Shown one piece after another: positions 16,383 through 24,776 of a stretch of 64,000 nucleotides of DNA. The DNA is taken from assembly GCF_007679965.1 (NCBI RefSeq), contig NZ_VEHL01000003.1, positions 310,001 to 374,000 of the forward strand, written 5' to 3'. Source of the stretch: Bordetella genomosp. 13 (lineage in GTDB: Bacteria; Pseudomonadota; Gammaproteobacteria; Burkholderiales; Burkholderiaceae_B). The notes beneath the pieces are model-generated. The model was not told where the DNA came from. It did no database searches and saw only the letters and a list, made by a program, of their open reading frames with translations. How positions within the stretch are numbered: position 1 is the first letter of the stretch; every line of letters starts with the position of its first letter. The position numbers and the translations under genes were made by a program.

Positions 16383-16745
16383 ATGGAAATACTGGGCTAC
16401 CTGGGCTATGGCGCCATCGGGCTGGGGGTGATCTTCGTGGTCGCCGCCCTCTACGCGCAATCGGCGCTGTCCGGGCTGCTGGACTATTTCCGCGAGCAGC
16501 CGGCGCTGCTGGACCGCACGGGCTTCATTTCCGACCTGTACTTCGTCTTCGACCTGCCCAAGTGCCGGTACGGATTCGCGCGGTATCTGTACCGGCATCC
16601 CGTGCCGCCGCCCGAGATCGCGGCAAGGTTCCCCGACTATGCGCGGCTCAGGGCGATCTCGAACGCGGTGTTCGCCCTGCACATCGGAATGGGCGCGTAC
16701 CTGGCGGCGCTGTTCGTCAGTTCGCTGCTCGCGCACCGGATGTAG
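16383..16745 (+). CDS. Small membrane protein, unknown function
   Basis: A 120-residue protein with one hydrophobic helix at residues 4-27 and another at about 98-118, so two membrane segments around a basic, Tyr/Arg-rich central region (KCRYGFARYLYRHP). It starts 3 bases after the DUF72 stop and is probably co-transcribed with it. No family is recognised. Its last 29 bases overlap the 3' end of the LysR gene on the opposite strand. Confidence 0.75.
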   Translation: MEILGYLGYGAIGLGVIFVVAALYAQSALSGLLDYFREQPALLDRTGFISDLYFVFDLPKCRYGFARYLYRHPVPPPEIAARFPDYARLRAISNAVFALHIGMGAYLAALFVSSLLAHRM

Positions 16746-17670
16746 ATGGCTCTTCGGCGTGCTCCTGCAGCGCGCCGAAACGCTCGGCATATAGCCCCCG
16801 TGCCCAGTCGATGAACACGCGCACGCGCGGCGACAGCTGGCGGTGGAACGGGTAGAGCGCGCACACCGGCAGCGAGGGGCATTGCCAGTCGGCCAGCACC
16901 TGCACCAGGCGGCCGGCCTGCAGGTGCTCTTCCAGGCGGAAGCGCGGCACCTGGATCAGCCCGCAGCCGGCCAGGGCGGCGCTGGTATAGCACTCGGCGT
17001 CGCTGACCGACATCCAGCCGTTGCTGGGAAACTCCGCGACCGCCCCGTCCACGATGACGGAAAACGGATAGCGGTTGTCGTTGCCGCGCGAGAAGAAGCC
17101 GATGCCCTGGTGCCCGGCCAGTTCGGCCGGATGGCGGGGCGTGCCGTGCCGCGCCAGGTAGTCGGGACTGGCGCAGATGATCTCGGGCATGTCCGCCAGC
17201 TTGCGCACCACCAGCGACGAGTCGCGCGGCTGCCCCGCGCGCACGACGCAGTCGATGCCCTCCTTGACCAGATCCACCAGGCGGTCGCCGCTGCTGATCA
17301 CCACGTCGATCTTTGGATAGCGTTCGCGGAACTCCATGATGCGCGGCAGGATGATCACCGTGGCGTGCACCCCGTGCAGGTCCAGCCGCAGCGTGCCATG
17401 CGGGTTGGCGACCTGCGTGCTCAACGACGTCTCGGCATCCTCCAGTTCGGCCAGCACGCGCTTGCTGCGTTCGTAGAAGGCCTGGCCGTCCAGCGTGGGC
17501 GTGACCTGGCGCGTGGTGCGGTCCAGCAGGCGGGCGCCCAGCCGCTTTTCCAGCGCCTTGATGGCATGCGTGGCGGTGGCGCGCGGGATGTCCAGCACGT
17601 TGGCGGCCTCGGTGAAGCTGCCCAGTTCCACGATGCGGGTGAAAAGATGCAATGCGTCCAGACGGTCCAT
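16717..17670 (-). CDS. LysR-family transcriptional regulator
   Basis: A 317-residue LysR protein with N-terminal HTH (LHLFTRIVELGSFTEAANVLDIPRATATHAIKALEKRLGARLLDRTTRQV) and a substrate-binding domain. The N-terminus places it in the CrgA-like branch. The start MDRLDALHLF is chosen because it begins at the HTH; 20 more codons are open upstream. It is divergent from an SDR gene whose operon it probably controls, with a palindrome in the 167-base gap. The ligand is unknown. Confidence 0.92.
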   Translation of the reverse strand: MDRLDALHLFTRIVELGSFTEAANVLDIPRATATHAIKALEKRLGARLLDRTTRQVTPTLDGQAFYERSKRVLAELEDAETSLSTQVANPHGTLRLDLHGVHATVIILPRIMEFRERYPKIDVVISSGDRLVDLVKEGIDCVVRAGQPRDSSLVVRKLADMPEIICASPDYLARHGTPRHPAELAGHQGIGFFSRGNDNRYPFSVIVDGAVAEFPSNGWMSVSDAECYTSAALAGCGLIQVPRFRLEEHLQAGRLVQVLADWQCPSLPVCALYPFHRQLSPRVRVFIDWARGLYAERFGALQEHAEEPSTSGARAAN

Positions 17671-17701
17671 GGCATTTCTTATTGTTGATGCTGGTTGAAT
17701 T

Positions 17702-17717
17702 AACAAGGCAATTTGTT
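17702..17717. promoter_or_regulatory. Palindrome AACAA-6-TTGTT in the LysR/SDR gap
   Basis: Perfect 5-base arms with a 6-base spacer lie 32 bases upstream of the LysR start. Size and AT-richness fit a LysR recognition site, though the classical T-N11-A spacing is not exact. The assignment is positional. Confidence 0.35.
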
Positions 17718-17837
17718 GGCATTTATCCATATCTTGTCAACGCGCATCATAGCTTCATGGCAGCGCTTGTGGGAACCGCGGGCGCCGCGGCCACCCGATC
17801 GCTTCCCTGCAACCCCATCCGTTTCGAGGAAACCACC

Positions 17838-18590
17838 ATGAATTCCAAGCATTCATCCTCTCCCGCCTCGACCGCCATCGTCACCGGCGCGTCCCGGGGC
17901 ATCGGCCGCGCCATCGCGCTGCGTCTGGCGGCCGACGGCTACAAGGTCGTCGTGAACTACGCGGGCAACACCAAGCTGGCGCAGGAGGTCGTCGCCGAGA
18001 TCCAGCGCGCCGGCGGCGAGGCGATCGCCGTGCAGGCGGACGTGGCGCAGGCCGAGCAGGTCGAGCACCTGTTCAACGCGGCGCGCGATGCGTTCGGCGG
18101 CGTGGACGCGGTCGTGCACAGCGCGGGCGTGATGCCGCTGGCGCCCATCGCGCCGGAAAGCCTCGAGATCTTCGACCGGGTGGTGCAGACCAACTTGCGC
18201 GGCGCCTTCCTGGTGCTTGCGCACGCGGCCCAGCACGTGCGCGGCGGCGGCCGCATCGTGGCGCTGACGACCAGCGTGATCGCCAAGTCGTTCCCGCAGT
18301 ACGGCCCCTACATCGCCGCCAAGGCCGGCGTGGAAGGGCTGGTGCGCGTGCTGGCCAACGAGCTGCGCGGCCGCAACGTCACCGTCAATGCCGTGGCGCC
18401 GGGCCCGGTGGCGACCGAGTTGTTCCTGGAAGGCAAGTCCGAGGAGCAGATCGCCCAGCTGGGCAAGGTCCCGCCGCTGGAACGACTGGGCCAGCCCGAG
18501 GACATCGCCGGGACGGTGTCGTTCCTGGTGGGGCCGGACGGCGGCTGGGTCAATGCGCAGGTGCTGCGGGCCAACGGCGGCTTCGCCTGA
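17838..18590 (+). CDS. SDR-family oxidoreductase
   Basis: A 250-residue classical SDR. The cofactor motif TGASRGIG is at about residue 17, the NAG equivalent is HSAGVMP, and the active-site YIAAKAG (Tyr, Lys) lies in YGPYIAAKAGVEGL. The N-terminal part resembles NADP-preferring FabG-like enzymes. GAGGAAACC precedes the ATG. It is first gene of a four-gene plus-strand set divergent from the LysR regulator. The substrate is unknown; such LysR-SDR pairs are often induced by electrophiles or quinones. Confidence 0.9.
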   Translation: MNSKHSSSPASTAIVTGASRGIGRAIALRLAADGYKVVVNYAGNTKLAQEVVAEIQRAGGEAIAVQADVAQAEQVEHLFNAARDAFGGVDAVVHSAGVMPLAPIAPESLEIFDRVVQTNLRGAFLVLAHAAQHVRGGGRIVALTTSVIAKSFPQYGPYIAAKAGVEGLVRVLANELRGRNVTVNAVAPGPVATELFLEGKSEEQIAQLGKVPPLERLGQPEDIAGTVSFLVGPDGGWVNAQVLRANGGFA

Positions 18591-18621
18591 GCGCGGTCCG
18601 CCCCTTCACCAGGAGACTTCC

Positions 18622-19548
18622 ATGAGCCAGATCATCCTGATCACCGGCGCGTCCAGCGGATTCGGCGCGCTGGGCGCGCGCGCCCTGGCGGCGGCCGGCC
18701 ACGTGGTGCATGCCGGCATGCGCGATACGCAGGGGCGCAATGCCCCGCAGGTCGAGGCCCTGCAGGTCCATGCCGCCCGGCACCGGGTCGCGCTGCACGC
18801 GGTCGAGCTGGACGTACAGTCCGACGCGTCGGCGCAAGAGGCCGTGCGGCAGGTCATCGCGCTGCACGGGCGCATCGACGTGCTGGTGCACAACGCCGGG
18901 CACATGGTGTTCGGTCCGTCCGAGGCCTTCACGCCCGAGCAGCTGGCCCAGCTGTACGACGTGAACGTGCTGGGCACGCAGCGCGTCAATCGCGCGGCCC
19001 TGCCGCACCTGCGCGAACAGGGGCGGGGCCTGGTGCTGTGGGTCGGCAGCAGCAGCCATCGCGGCGGCACGCCACCGTACCTGGGGCCGTACTTCGCGGC
19101 CAAGGCGGCGATGGACGCGCTGGCCGTCAGCTATGCCGGCGAGCTGGCCCGCTGGGGCGTCGAGACCAGCATCCTGGTGCCCGGCGCCTTCACCAAGGGC
19201 ACCAACCATTTCGCCCACAGCGGCCGTCCCGCCGACACCGAGCGCCAGCGGGCCTATGCGCAGCAGGCCTACGCGGGCTTCGAAGAGGAAATCCTGGCGG
19301 GCCTGGCCGGCTGCGAACCGGAAGACGCCGACGTGGCCACTGTGGCGCAGGCGATGGTCGACATCGTCGATCGTGCCCACGGGACCCGCCCATTCCGCGT
19401 GCACGTCGATCCGTCGGACGACGGCTGCGAAGTGGTCAACGCGGTCGCGGACCGCGTGCGCGCCGAGTTCCTGCGCCGCATCGGGCTGGCCGATCTTCTG
19501 TCGCCGCGCCGCGTCGCGATGTCCGAAGGAGCCTCCAATGGCCGCTGA
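18622..19548 (+). CDS. SDR-family oxidoreductase
   Basis: A 308-residue SDR, longer than usual at the C-terminus. The cofactor motif is TGASSGFG, the NAG motif VHNAGHM, and the catalytic Tyr and Lys are in YLGPYFAAKAAMD. AGGAGA lies before the ATG. The last 11 bases overlap the next gene. It is second in the set controlled by the LysR gene; the substrate is unknown. Confidence 0.9.
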   Translation: MSQIILITGASSGFGALGARALAAAGHVVHAGMRDTQGRNAPQVEALQVHAARHRVALHAVELDVQSDASAQEAVRQVIALHGRIDVLVHNAGHMVFGPSEAFTPEQLAQLYDVNVLGTQRVNRAALPHLREQGRGLVLWVGSSSHRGGTPPYLGPYFAAKAAMDALAVSYAGELARWGVETSILVPGAFTKGTNHFAHSGRPADTERQRAYAQQAYAGFEEEILAGLAGCEPEDADVATVAQAMVDIVDRAHGTRPFRVHVDPSDDGCEVVNAVADRVRAEFLRRIGLADLLSPRRVAMSEGASNGR

Positions 19549-20023
19549 CGCCCGGTTCCTGAAGATCGTGGTGGGCGAGTCGGTCATCGCCTCGTCGGCC
19601 GCCACGCTGAGCGTGATGGCGCTGGAAGTGCCGGTGTGGGCCATGTTCGTCGGGTGGATCTCGTTCTTCACCCGCGGGCTGGACCTGCGGCAGGGCAGCG
19701 TCAATCTGGCGTGCGTGCTGATCGGCCTGCTGCTGGGCATCGGCGCGGCACACGCCACGGCCGCATTGACGCCGCTGCTGGGCAGCTACGCGATCACGGC
19801 AGTGGTCTTCGCCATCACCGTCATCGCGCTGTCCCTGGCGCGCGCGCCGGTGTTCAACAACCTGCTGGGCTTCTTCCTGGGCCTGGTGGCGTACTTCGCC
19901 TCGCACCAGCCGCCCTCGCTGTCGACCTTCGGGATGCTGGGCACGGCGGCGGCACTGGGCGCGGTGGCGGCCTGCCTGGCGCATGCATGGCAGAAGCGCC
20001 TGCGGCAAGGCGCGGCGCATTGA
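19538..20023 (+). CDS. DUF1097-family membrane protein
   Basis: A 161-residue integral membrane protein with about five hydrophobic segments and a basic C-terminus. The overall pattern (VWAMFVGWISFFTRG, then GLLLGIGAAHA) fits DUF1097, a YcdZ-like family of unknown function. The start is inside the end of the SDR gene and has GAAGGAG upstream, so translation is coupled. Confidence 0.8.
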   Translation: MAADARFLKIVVGESVIASSAATLSVMALEVPVWAMFVGWISFFTRGLDLRQGSVNLACVLIGLLLGIGAAHATAALTPLLGSYAITAVVFAITVIALSLARAPVFNNLLGFFLGLVAYFASHQPPSLSTFGMLGTAAALGAVAACLAHAWQKRLRQGAAH

Positions 20024-20141
20024 TCCACGCGGCGGTGGTCGCCGCGGCCCCGCCGGCTTCCTGGCTTTTCACGTCTTCAGCTGTGCTTCGATCCGGCAAT
20101 TTCCCGTGCCTCGCCGCACATCCACTTCAAGGACTACCGAG

Positions 20142-20654
20142 ATGGAAACTACCCGAACCCGCACCGCCTCCGTTGCCCAGAACGGGCCCGCCGGCCACGA
20201 CCGGTCGCTGTTTCCCGCGCTGGCGGCCGTCTGCGCGCGCGCGGAACCGTACTTCTACGCGCTGCTGCGCGCGGCATTCGGCCTCATCATGCTGACCCAC
20301 GGGCTGCCCAAGCTGATGGGCGCTTCGCACGGCTCGATGGCCGATCCGATGGCGGGCTCCATCAACCTGATCCAGAACGTCATGGGCCTGCCGTTCGCGC
20401 CGCAGTTGGCCTTTTTGGTGATGCTGCTGGAAAGCGTGGGCGCCGTCATGCTGGCCGTCGGGCTGTGGACGCGCCTGGTGGCGCTGCTGATCGTGGCCGA
20501 GATGGCCGCCATCAGCTACGCCCTGGGGCCGACGTGGCCCTGGATCGACCGCGGCATCGAATATCCGGTGCTGATGGCGTTCCTGGCGCTGTACATGGCG
20601 GTGCGCGGCAGCGGCCCGATGGCGGTGGAGCGCAGGCTGGGCTGGGCGATCTGA
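20142..20654 (+). CDS. DoxX-family membrane protein
   Basis: A 170-residue protein with four transmembrane segments after a 40-residue polar N-terminus. The DoxX features are RAAFGLIMLTHGLPKLMG in helix 1 and MLLESVGAVMLAVGLWTRLVALLIVAEM in helices 2-3. Such proteins associate with thiol redox stress or quinone-linked oxidation. It is last of the LysR-linked set, 118 bases after DUF1097. Confidence 0.88.
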   Translation: METTRTRTASVAQNGPAGHDRSLFPALAAVCARAEPYFYALLRAAFGLIMLTHGLPKLMGASHGSMADPMAGSINLIQNVMGLPFAPQLAFLVMLLESVGAVMLAVGLWTRLVALLIVAEMAAISYALGPTWPWIDRGIEYPVLMAFLALYMAVRGSGPMAVERRLGWAI

Positions 20655-20698
20655 GCGGTCGGGCCGGCGCCGTGCGCCCATTGGCAGGGGCGCCGCCG

Positions 20699-21100
20699 TC
20701 AGCCCATGTCGCCGCGGAACACGATGTGCACCTTGTTGCCGTCCGGATCGCGCAGGTAGGCGCCGTAGTACCCCGGCGCATAATGCGGCCGTTCGCCGGG
20801 CGCGCCTTCGTCGCTGCCGCCCGCCTGCATGCCTGCCTGGTAGGCCTGGTCGACGAGGGCCTGCGAGGACGCCAGGAAGGCGACCATGCTTCCATTGCCC
20901 GCGGTGCCCGGCTCGCCGTCAAAGGGCTCGTAGACGTAGAAGCGCGGCAATGCCTTGTCGGGGTCGACCCAGCAGGCGAATCCCTGCTTGCCATCCGGCT
21001 TGCCCGCGCGGCGCACCAGGCCCAGCGGGAACAGGATGGCATCGTAGAAACGTTCCGAGCGCTGCAGGTCCGTCGTGCCGACGGTGACGTGGCTGAACAT
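20699..21100 (-). CDS. VOC-family (glyoxalase/bleomycin resistance) protein
   Basis: A 133-residue vicinal-oxygen-chelate fold protein. The N-terminal FSHVTVGTTDLQRSERFYDAIL and the C-terminal YAPGYYGAYLRDPDGNKVHIV match the two beta-alpha-beta halves. Candidate metal ligands are H4 and a C-terminal histidine or glutamate. GGAG lies 9 bases before the ATG. It is downstream of the LysR gene on the same strand but separated by a strong hairpin. Confidence 0.87.
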   Translation of the reverse strand: MFSHVTVGTTDLQRSERFYDAILFPLGLVRRAGKPDGKQGFACWVDPDKALPRFYVYEPFDGEPGTAGNGSMVAFLASSQALVDQAYQAGMQAGGSDEGAPGERPHYAPGYYGAYLRDPDGNKVHIVFRGDMG

Positions 21101-21212
21101 GGTGTGGCTCCTGGGGTAGGGCGCCGTGCGGGCGCGGCATTCGGCGCGATGCGCCGCATGCGGCGTGCCCGTGCGTCCGACGGGCCGGGCCGGGCCGGCG
21201 GGCCACGGCGAC

Positions 21213-21241
21213 GTCCGGCCCCCGGCGGGAGGGGGCCGGAC
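21213..21241 (-). terminator. Hairpin downstream of the second LysR gene
   Basis: A perfect 11-bp GC stem (21213-21223 with 21231-21241) with a 7-base loop, 30 bases after the LysR stop. There is no T run, so it may act with Rho or as an mRNA 3' stabiliser. Confidence 0.5.
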
Positions 21242-21271
21242 GCGACTCCATTGGGTCGGGAACGCGGCGAT

Positions 21272-22174
21272 TCACGCCATGTCGCGCGACGTCTCCTTGA
21301 CCACGTCGATCAGCGCCCGCAGGCCCGGCGGCACGTGCCGGTTCGCGGGAAAGTACAGGAACAGGCCCGGAATCGGCGGACACCAGTCCTCGAGCACCGT
21401 CGCCAGCTTCCTGGATTTCAGATAGGGCGCGGCGTACGGTTCGGGCACGTAGGCAATGCCCAGCCCGTCGGCCGCCGCCTCGACCATCAACTGGCTGTTG
21501 TCCAGCGTCAGCGTGCCGGGCACGTCGATGGCCACCTCGTGGCCGCGCTTCCTGAACTCCCAACGATACCGCTTGCCGCTGGGCAGGCGCTGGCGGATGC
21601 ACTGGTGCCGATGCAGGTCATCGGGCGTGCGCGGCGCGGGCGCGCGCTTGAGATAGCGCGGCGCGGCCACCGCGAGAAAGCGCAGTTCCGGACCCAGCCG
21701 CACGGCCACCATGTCCCGGGGCACGGCTTCACCCAGGCGGATGCCGGCGTCGAAGCCGCGCTCCACGATGTCGACCAGTTGTCCCTCGGCGGACAGGTCC
21801 AGTTCCACGCGCGGATACCGTGATCGCAGGGTCGGCACGACTGTCTGCAGCAGCAGGCGGATGGCGCCTTCGCTGCCGTTGATCCGCACCACGCCGCCGG
21901 GCTGGCCTGCCGCGGCCCTGGCCTCGGCCAGGGCCCCATCCAGGTCGTCCAGGATGGGCGCCAGGCGAGCCAACAGGCTTTCGCCATCCTGCGTCAGCGA
22001 CACGCTGCGCGTGGTTCGGTTCAGCAGGCGTACGCCCAATCCGGCCTCCAGGCCGCGCATGGCATGGCTGAGCGCGGAATGGGACACGCCCATCACGTCG
22101 GCGGCGCGGCGGAAGCTGCGGTGCGCGGCCACCGCGACGAAGGCATTCAGGTCGGCCAGCGTGGGCGTCTTCAT
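21272..22174 (-). CDS. LysR-family transcriptional regulator
   Basis: A 300-residue LysR regulator with HTH at residues 3-62 (LNAFVAVAAHRSFRRAADVMGVSHSALSHAMRGLEAGLGVRLLNRTTRSV) and a full effector domain. The ATG at 22174 is preferred because GGAACGAG lies before it; an in-frame ATG at 22201 would add nine residues. It is divergent from an SDR and lipocalin pair and probably regulates them. Confidence 0.92.
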   Translation of the reverse strand: MKTPTLADLNAFVAVAAHRSFRRAADVMGVSHSALSHAMRGLEAGLGVRLLNRTTRSVSLTQDGESLLARLAPILDDLDGALAEARAAAGQPGGVVRINGSEGAIRLLLQTVVPTLRSRYPRVELDLSAEGQLVDIVERGFDAGIRLGEAVPRDMVAVRLGPELRFLAVAAPRYLKRAPAPRTPDDLHRHQCIRQRLPSGKRYRWEFRKRGHEVAIDVPGTLTLDNSQLMVEAAADGLGIAYVPEPYAAPYLKSRKLATVLEDWCPPIPGLFLYFPANRHVPPGLRALIDVVKETSRDMA

Positions 22175-22288
22175 GGGCTCGTTCCGATTGGTTCGTTTCA
22201 TTCACCACTTCATGCCGAATATACCGTCTTCCGGAGCCAATGGCCGATGGCTACCATGCCTGCATGCACTGACGAAAAAGGAGCTGAC

Positions 22289-23113
22289 ATGAGCAAGACA
22301 TGGTTCATCACGGGCGCCTCGGCGGGCCTGGGCAGGTTGCTGGCGGAACGCCTGCTGGCGCGCGGCGACCGCGTCGTGGCCACGGCGCGGCGCGATGGGG
22401 CGCTGGACGATCTGCAATCCCGCCACGGCGACCGCCTGCGCGTTCTGAAGCTGGACGTGACCGACACGCAGGCGATCCGCGCCCGCGTCGGCGAGGCCTT
22501 CCAGGCGATGGGCCGCATCGACGTGGTGGTCAGCAACGCGGCGTATGGGCTGTTCGGCGCGGCCGAGGAACTGTCGGACCAGCAGATCGACCGCCAGATC
22601 GCCACCAACCTGACGGGCTCGATCCAGTTGATCCGCGCGGTCCTGCCGCATCTGCGCGCGCAGGGCGGCGGGCGCATCGTGCAGGTGTCGTCCGAGGGCG
22701 GCCAGATCGCGTATCCCGATTTCAGCCTGTACCACGCCACAAAATGGGGCATCGAAGGCTTCGTCGAGGCGGTGGCGCAGGAGGTGGGGCCGTTCGGCAT
22801 CGACTTCCTCATCGTCGAGCCCGGCCCGACGCATACCAGCTTCGGCACGAACCTGGACCAGGCTGAGCCCATGGCCTGCTATGCGGACACGCCCTCGGGC
22901 GCGGTGCGGCGGGCCTTGGCGGACGGCGATTTCGGGCCATTCGGCGACGCGGGCAAGACGGTCGACGCGATGATTCCGGCAATGGATGCACCGAATCCGC
23001 CGCTGCGGCTGGCCCTGGGGCAGTCCGCGTACGAGTCGATCCGCAAGGCGCTGGCGCAGCGTTTGCGGGCGGTGGAGTCGCAGAAGGACGTTGCGTTGTC
23101 GGTGATGCCGTAG
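22289..23113 (+). CDS. SDR-family oxidoreductase
   Basis: A 274-residue SDR with TGASAGLG at residues 8-15, SNAAYG as the NAG-type motif, and catalytic Ser-Tyr-Lys in VSSEGGQIAYPDFSLYHATKWG. A very strong ribosome site (AAAAAGGAG) precedes the ATG. It is divergent from the LysR gene above and followed 38 bases later by a lipocalin-like gene. Confidence 0.9.
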   Translation: MSKTWFITGASAGLGRLLAERLLARGDRVVATARRDGALDDLQSRHGDRLRVLKLDVTDTQAIRARVGEAFQAMGRIDVVVSNAAYGLFGAAEELSDQQIDRQIATNLTGSIQLIRAVLPHLRAQGGGRIVQVSSEGGQIAYPDFSLYHATKWGIEGFVEAVAQEVGPFGIDFLIVEPGPTHTSFGTNLDQAEPMACYADTPSGAVRRALADGDFGPFGDAGKTVDAMIPAMDAPNPPLRLALGQSAYESIRKALAQRLRAVESQKDVALSVMP

Positions 23114-23151
23114 GTCCGATCATGGCGAACTGGCGACGAGGAGATCCGATC

Positions 23152-23652
23152 ATGACCATGACCGCACGCCGCGCTGCCGCGCTTGCCGCGGCGGCGACAA
23201 TGCTGTCCGCCACGGCCTGGGCCCAGGCGCCGAACAAGGTGCTGGGCACCTGGCGGATGGTGTCCGCCGAAATCGAGCAGGACGGCAGGACGCGGCCCGC
23301 GTACGGCGCCGCGCCCAACGGGCTGCTGGTCTTCACGCAGGACGGGCATTTCGTCGAGGTGCTGACCGACGCCGCGGTTCCCAGGTTCGCAAAGGACGCC
23401 CGCGGCCAGGGCACGGACGAGGAAAACCGGGCCGCGATGGCGGGCGGCATCGGCTTCTTCGGCACCTACACAGTGGATGCCGACGGTGAATTCAGCGGCA
23501 ACCGCGTGACCGGGTCGACCTTTCCCAATTGGGTGGGCAGCGCGCGGACCCGCAAGGAGCTGCAACTGGTCGTGCAGGGCGACCGCATGACAGAGCGCTT
23601 CCAGCGGCCGGAGGGCAGCCAGGTCCACATCGTATGGCGGCGCGAAAGATAG
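23152..23652 (+). CDS. Exported lipocalin-like domain protein
   Basis: A 166-residue protein with signal peptide (cleavage probably after TAWAQA). The mature part has the lipocalin-like pattern: LGTWRMVSAE at the N-terminus, GLLVFTQDGHFVEVL, and FFGTYTVDADGE before the last strands. The ATG at 23152 has GAGGAG upstream; an upstream start at 23122 would add ten residues. It is co-oriented with the SDR and probably co-transcribed. The ligand is unknown. Confidence 0.83.
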   Translation: MTMTARRAAALAAAATMLSATAWAQAPNKVLGTWRMVSAEIEQDGRTRPAYGAAPNGLLVFTQDGHFVEVLTDAAVPRFAKDARGQGTDEENRAAMAGGIGFFGTYTVDADGEFSGNRVTGSTFPNWVGSARTRKELQLVVQGDRMTERFQRPEGSQVHIVWRRER

Positions 23653-23797
23653 GGCGCGGGAGCACGGGTAGCGGCGGGCTGCCCGGTGCACGGCCGTCTG
23701 CCACGGGCGGCCCGCCTCGTGGCCGTCCGGATATGCGGCGACCGCGGGACCAGAAGCGGGCGAGCCCCCGGCCCGGGCCCTGCCGCGTCCGGCATTC

Positions 23798-24676
23798 TCA
23801 GGCCTCGCAATAGTCGGGCTGGGCGAGATCCGCCAACAGCGTGGGCCCCCGAGGCTGCCATCCCAGCGCCGTGCGCGTGCCCGCGCTGGACGCGGGCATG
23901 TCGGCGCCGGCGAAGTCGGCGAACCAGCCGAAGTGCTCGCGGCCGCGCGGCGCCACGGGCAGGCCCAGCCGCCGGCCGATGGCCTGGGCAATGTCGTGCA
24001 TGGCGATGCCTTCTTCCGCGATCGCATGGTAGACGGACGCCGTGACGCCGCTTTCCAATGCCAGGCGGTACAGCGTGCCGGCATCCGCCACGTGCACCGC
24101 CGGCCAGCGGTTGCTGCCGTCGCCGACATAGGCCGACACGCCCGTCTGGCGCGCCAGGCGGACCAGGATCGGAATGAAGCCGTGGTCGCCGACGCCATGC
24201 ACGGAGGGCGCCAGCCGCACCGTGGCCGCGCGGATGCCGCGCCGCGCCAGTGCGATGGCGGCGGCCTCGGAGCGCCGGGGATAGCCGGGCGCGTCCGCGG
24301 GCAGGTCGGCTTCGGTGGCCACGCGGCCGGGCGCCAGCCGTGCCAGGCCCGACGTCGCCAGCAAGGGCTTGTCCGTGCCGGCCAACGCCTGCCCCAGGGC
24401 CTCGATGGCGCGCTGGTCCTGCATGGCGTTCTCGGCGAACTTCGAAAAGTCGTGGTTGAAGGCCGTGTGGATGACGGCGTCGCAGCGGCCGGCCGCCTCT
24501 GCCAGGCGCTCCAGGTCGTCCAGCGTGGCCTGCAGCACCTGCGCGCCTGCCCGCGACAGTTGCGCCGCCTTGTCCGGCGTCCGCGCCAGCCCAAGCACCT
24601 GATGACCGTGCGCCAGCAATTCCTGGACGACCCGCGAGCCGACCCAGCCCGTGGCGCCCGTGACGAATACACGCAT
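23798..24676 (-). CDS. NAD(P)-dependent epimerase/dehydratase-type SDR
   Basis: A 292-residue extended SDR. The N-terminal VFVTGATGWVGSRVVQELL gives the Rossmann motif GATGWVG, and IHTAFNHDF is the second cofactor contact. The canonical YxxxK is weak: PRRSEAAAIALA occupies that region. Activity as a classical epimerase is therefore uncertain and a NmrA-like sensor role is possible. The ATG at 24676 is favoured by AGGA seven bases upstream; a GTG at 24682 is an alternative. It is divergent from the XRE-type regulator. Confidence 0.85.
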   Translation of the reverse strand: MRVFVTGATGWVGSRVVQELLAHGHQVLGLARTPDKAAQLSRAGAQVLQATLDDLERLAEAAGRCDAVIHTAFNHDFSKFAENAMQDQRAIEALGQALAGTDKPLLATSGLARLAPGRVATEADLPADAPGYPRRSEAAAIALARRGIRAATVRLAPSVHGVGDHGFIPILVRLARQTGVSAYVGDGSNRWPAVHVADAGTLYRLALESGVTASVYHAIAEEGIAMHDIAQAIGRRLGLPVAPRGREHFGWFADFAGADMPASSAGTRTALGWQPRGPTLLADLAQPDYCEA

Positions 24677-24718
24677 ATGCACGTCCTGTTTCCGTGTGCA
24701 GGGGCAGTGTGGCGGTCT

Positions 24719-24769
24719 TTGTCATCCTGTTAAAGTGTGGAGATTATCCAGGTATAACGTTCAACAGGA
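24719..24769 (+). promoter_or_regulatory. Promoter and inverted repeat of the XRE-type regulator
   Basis: TTGTCA (24719-24724) and GATTAT (24742-24747) with 17-base spacing fit a sigma-70 promoter; TTAAAG/TATAAC is a second possibility. The perfect inverted repeat TCCTGTT (24725-24731) and AACAGGA (24763-24769) brackets the -10 region, fitting an operator for the divergent gene pair. Prediction only. Confidence 0.45.
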
Positions 24770-24776
24770 TGCGCGC

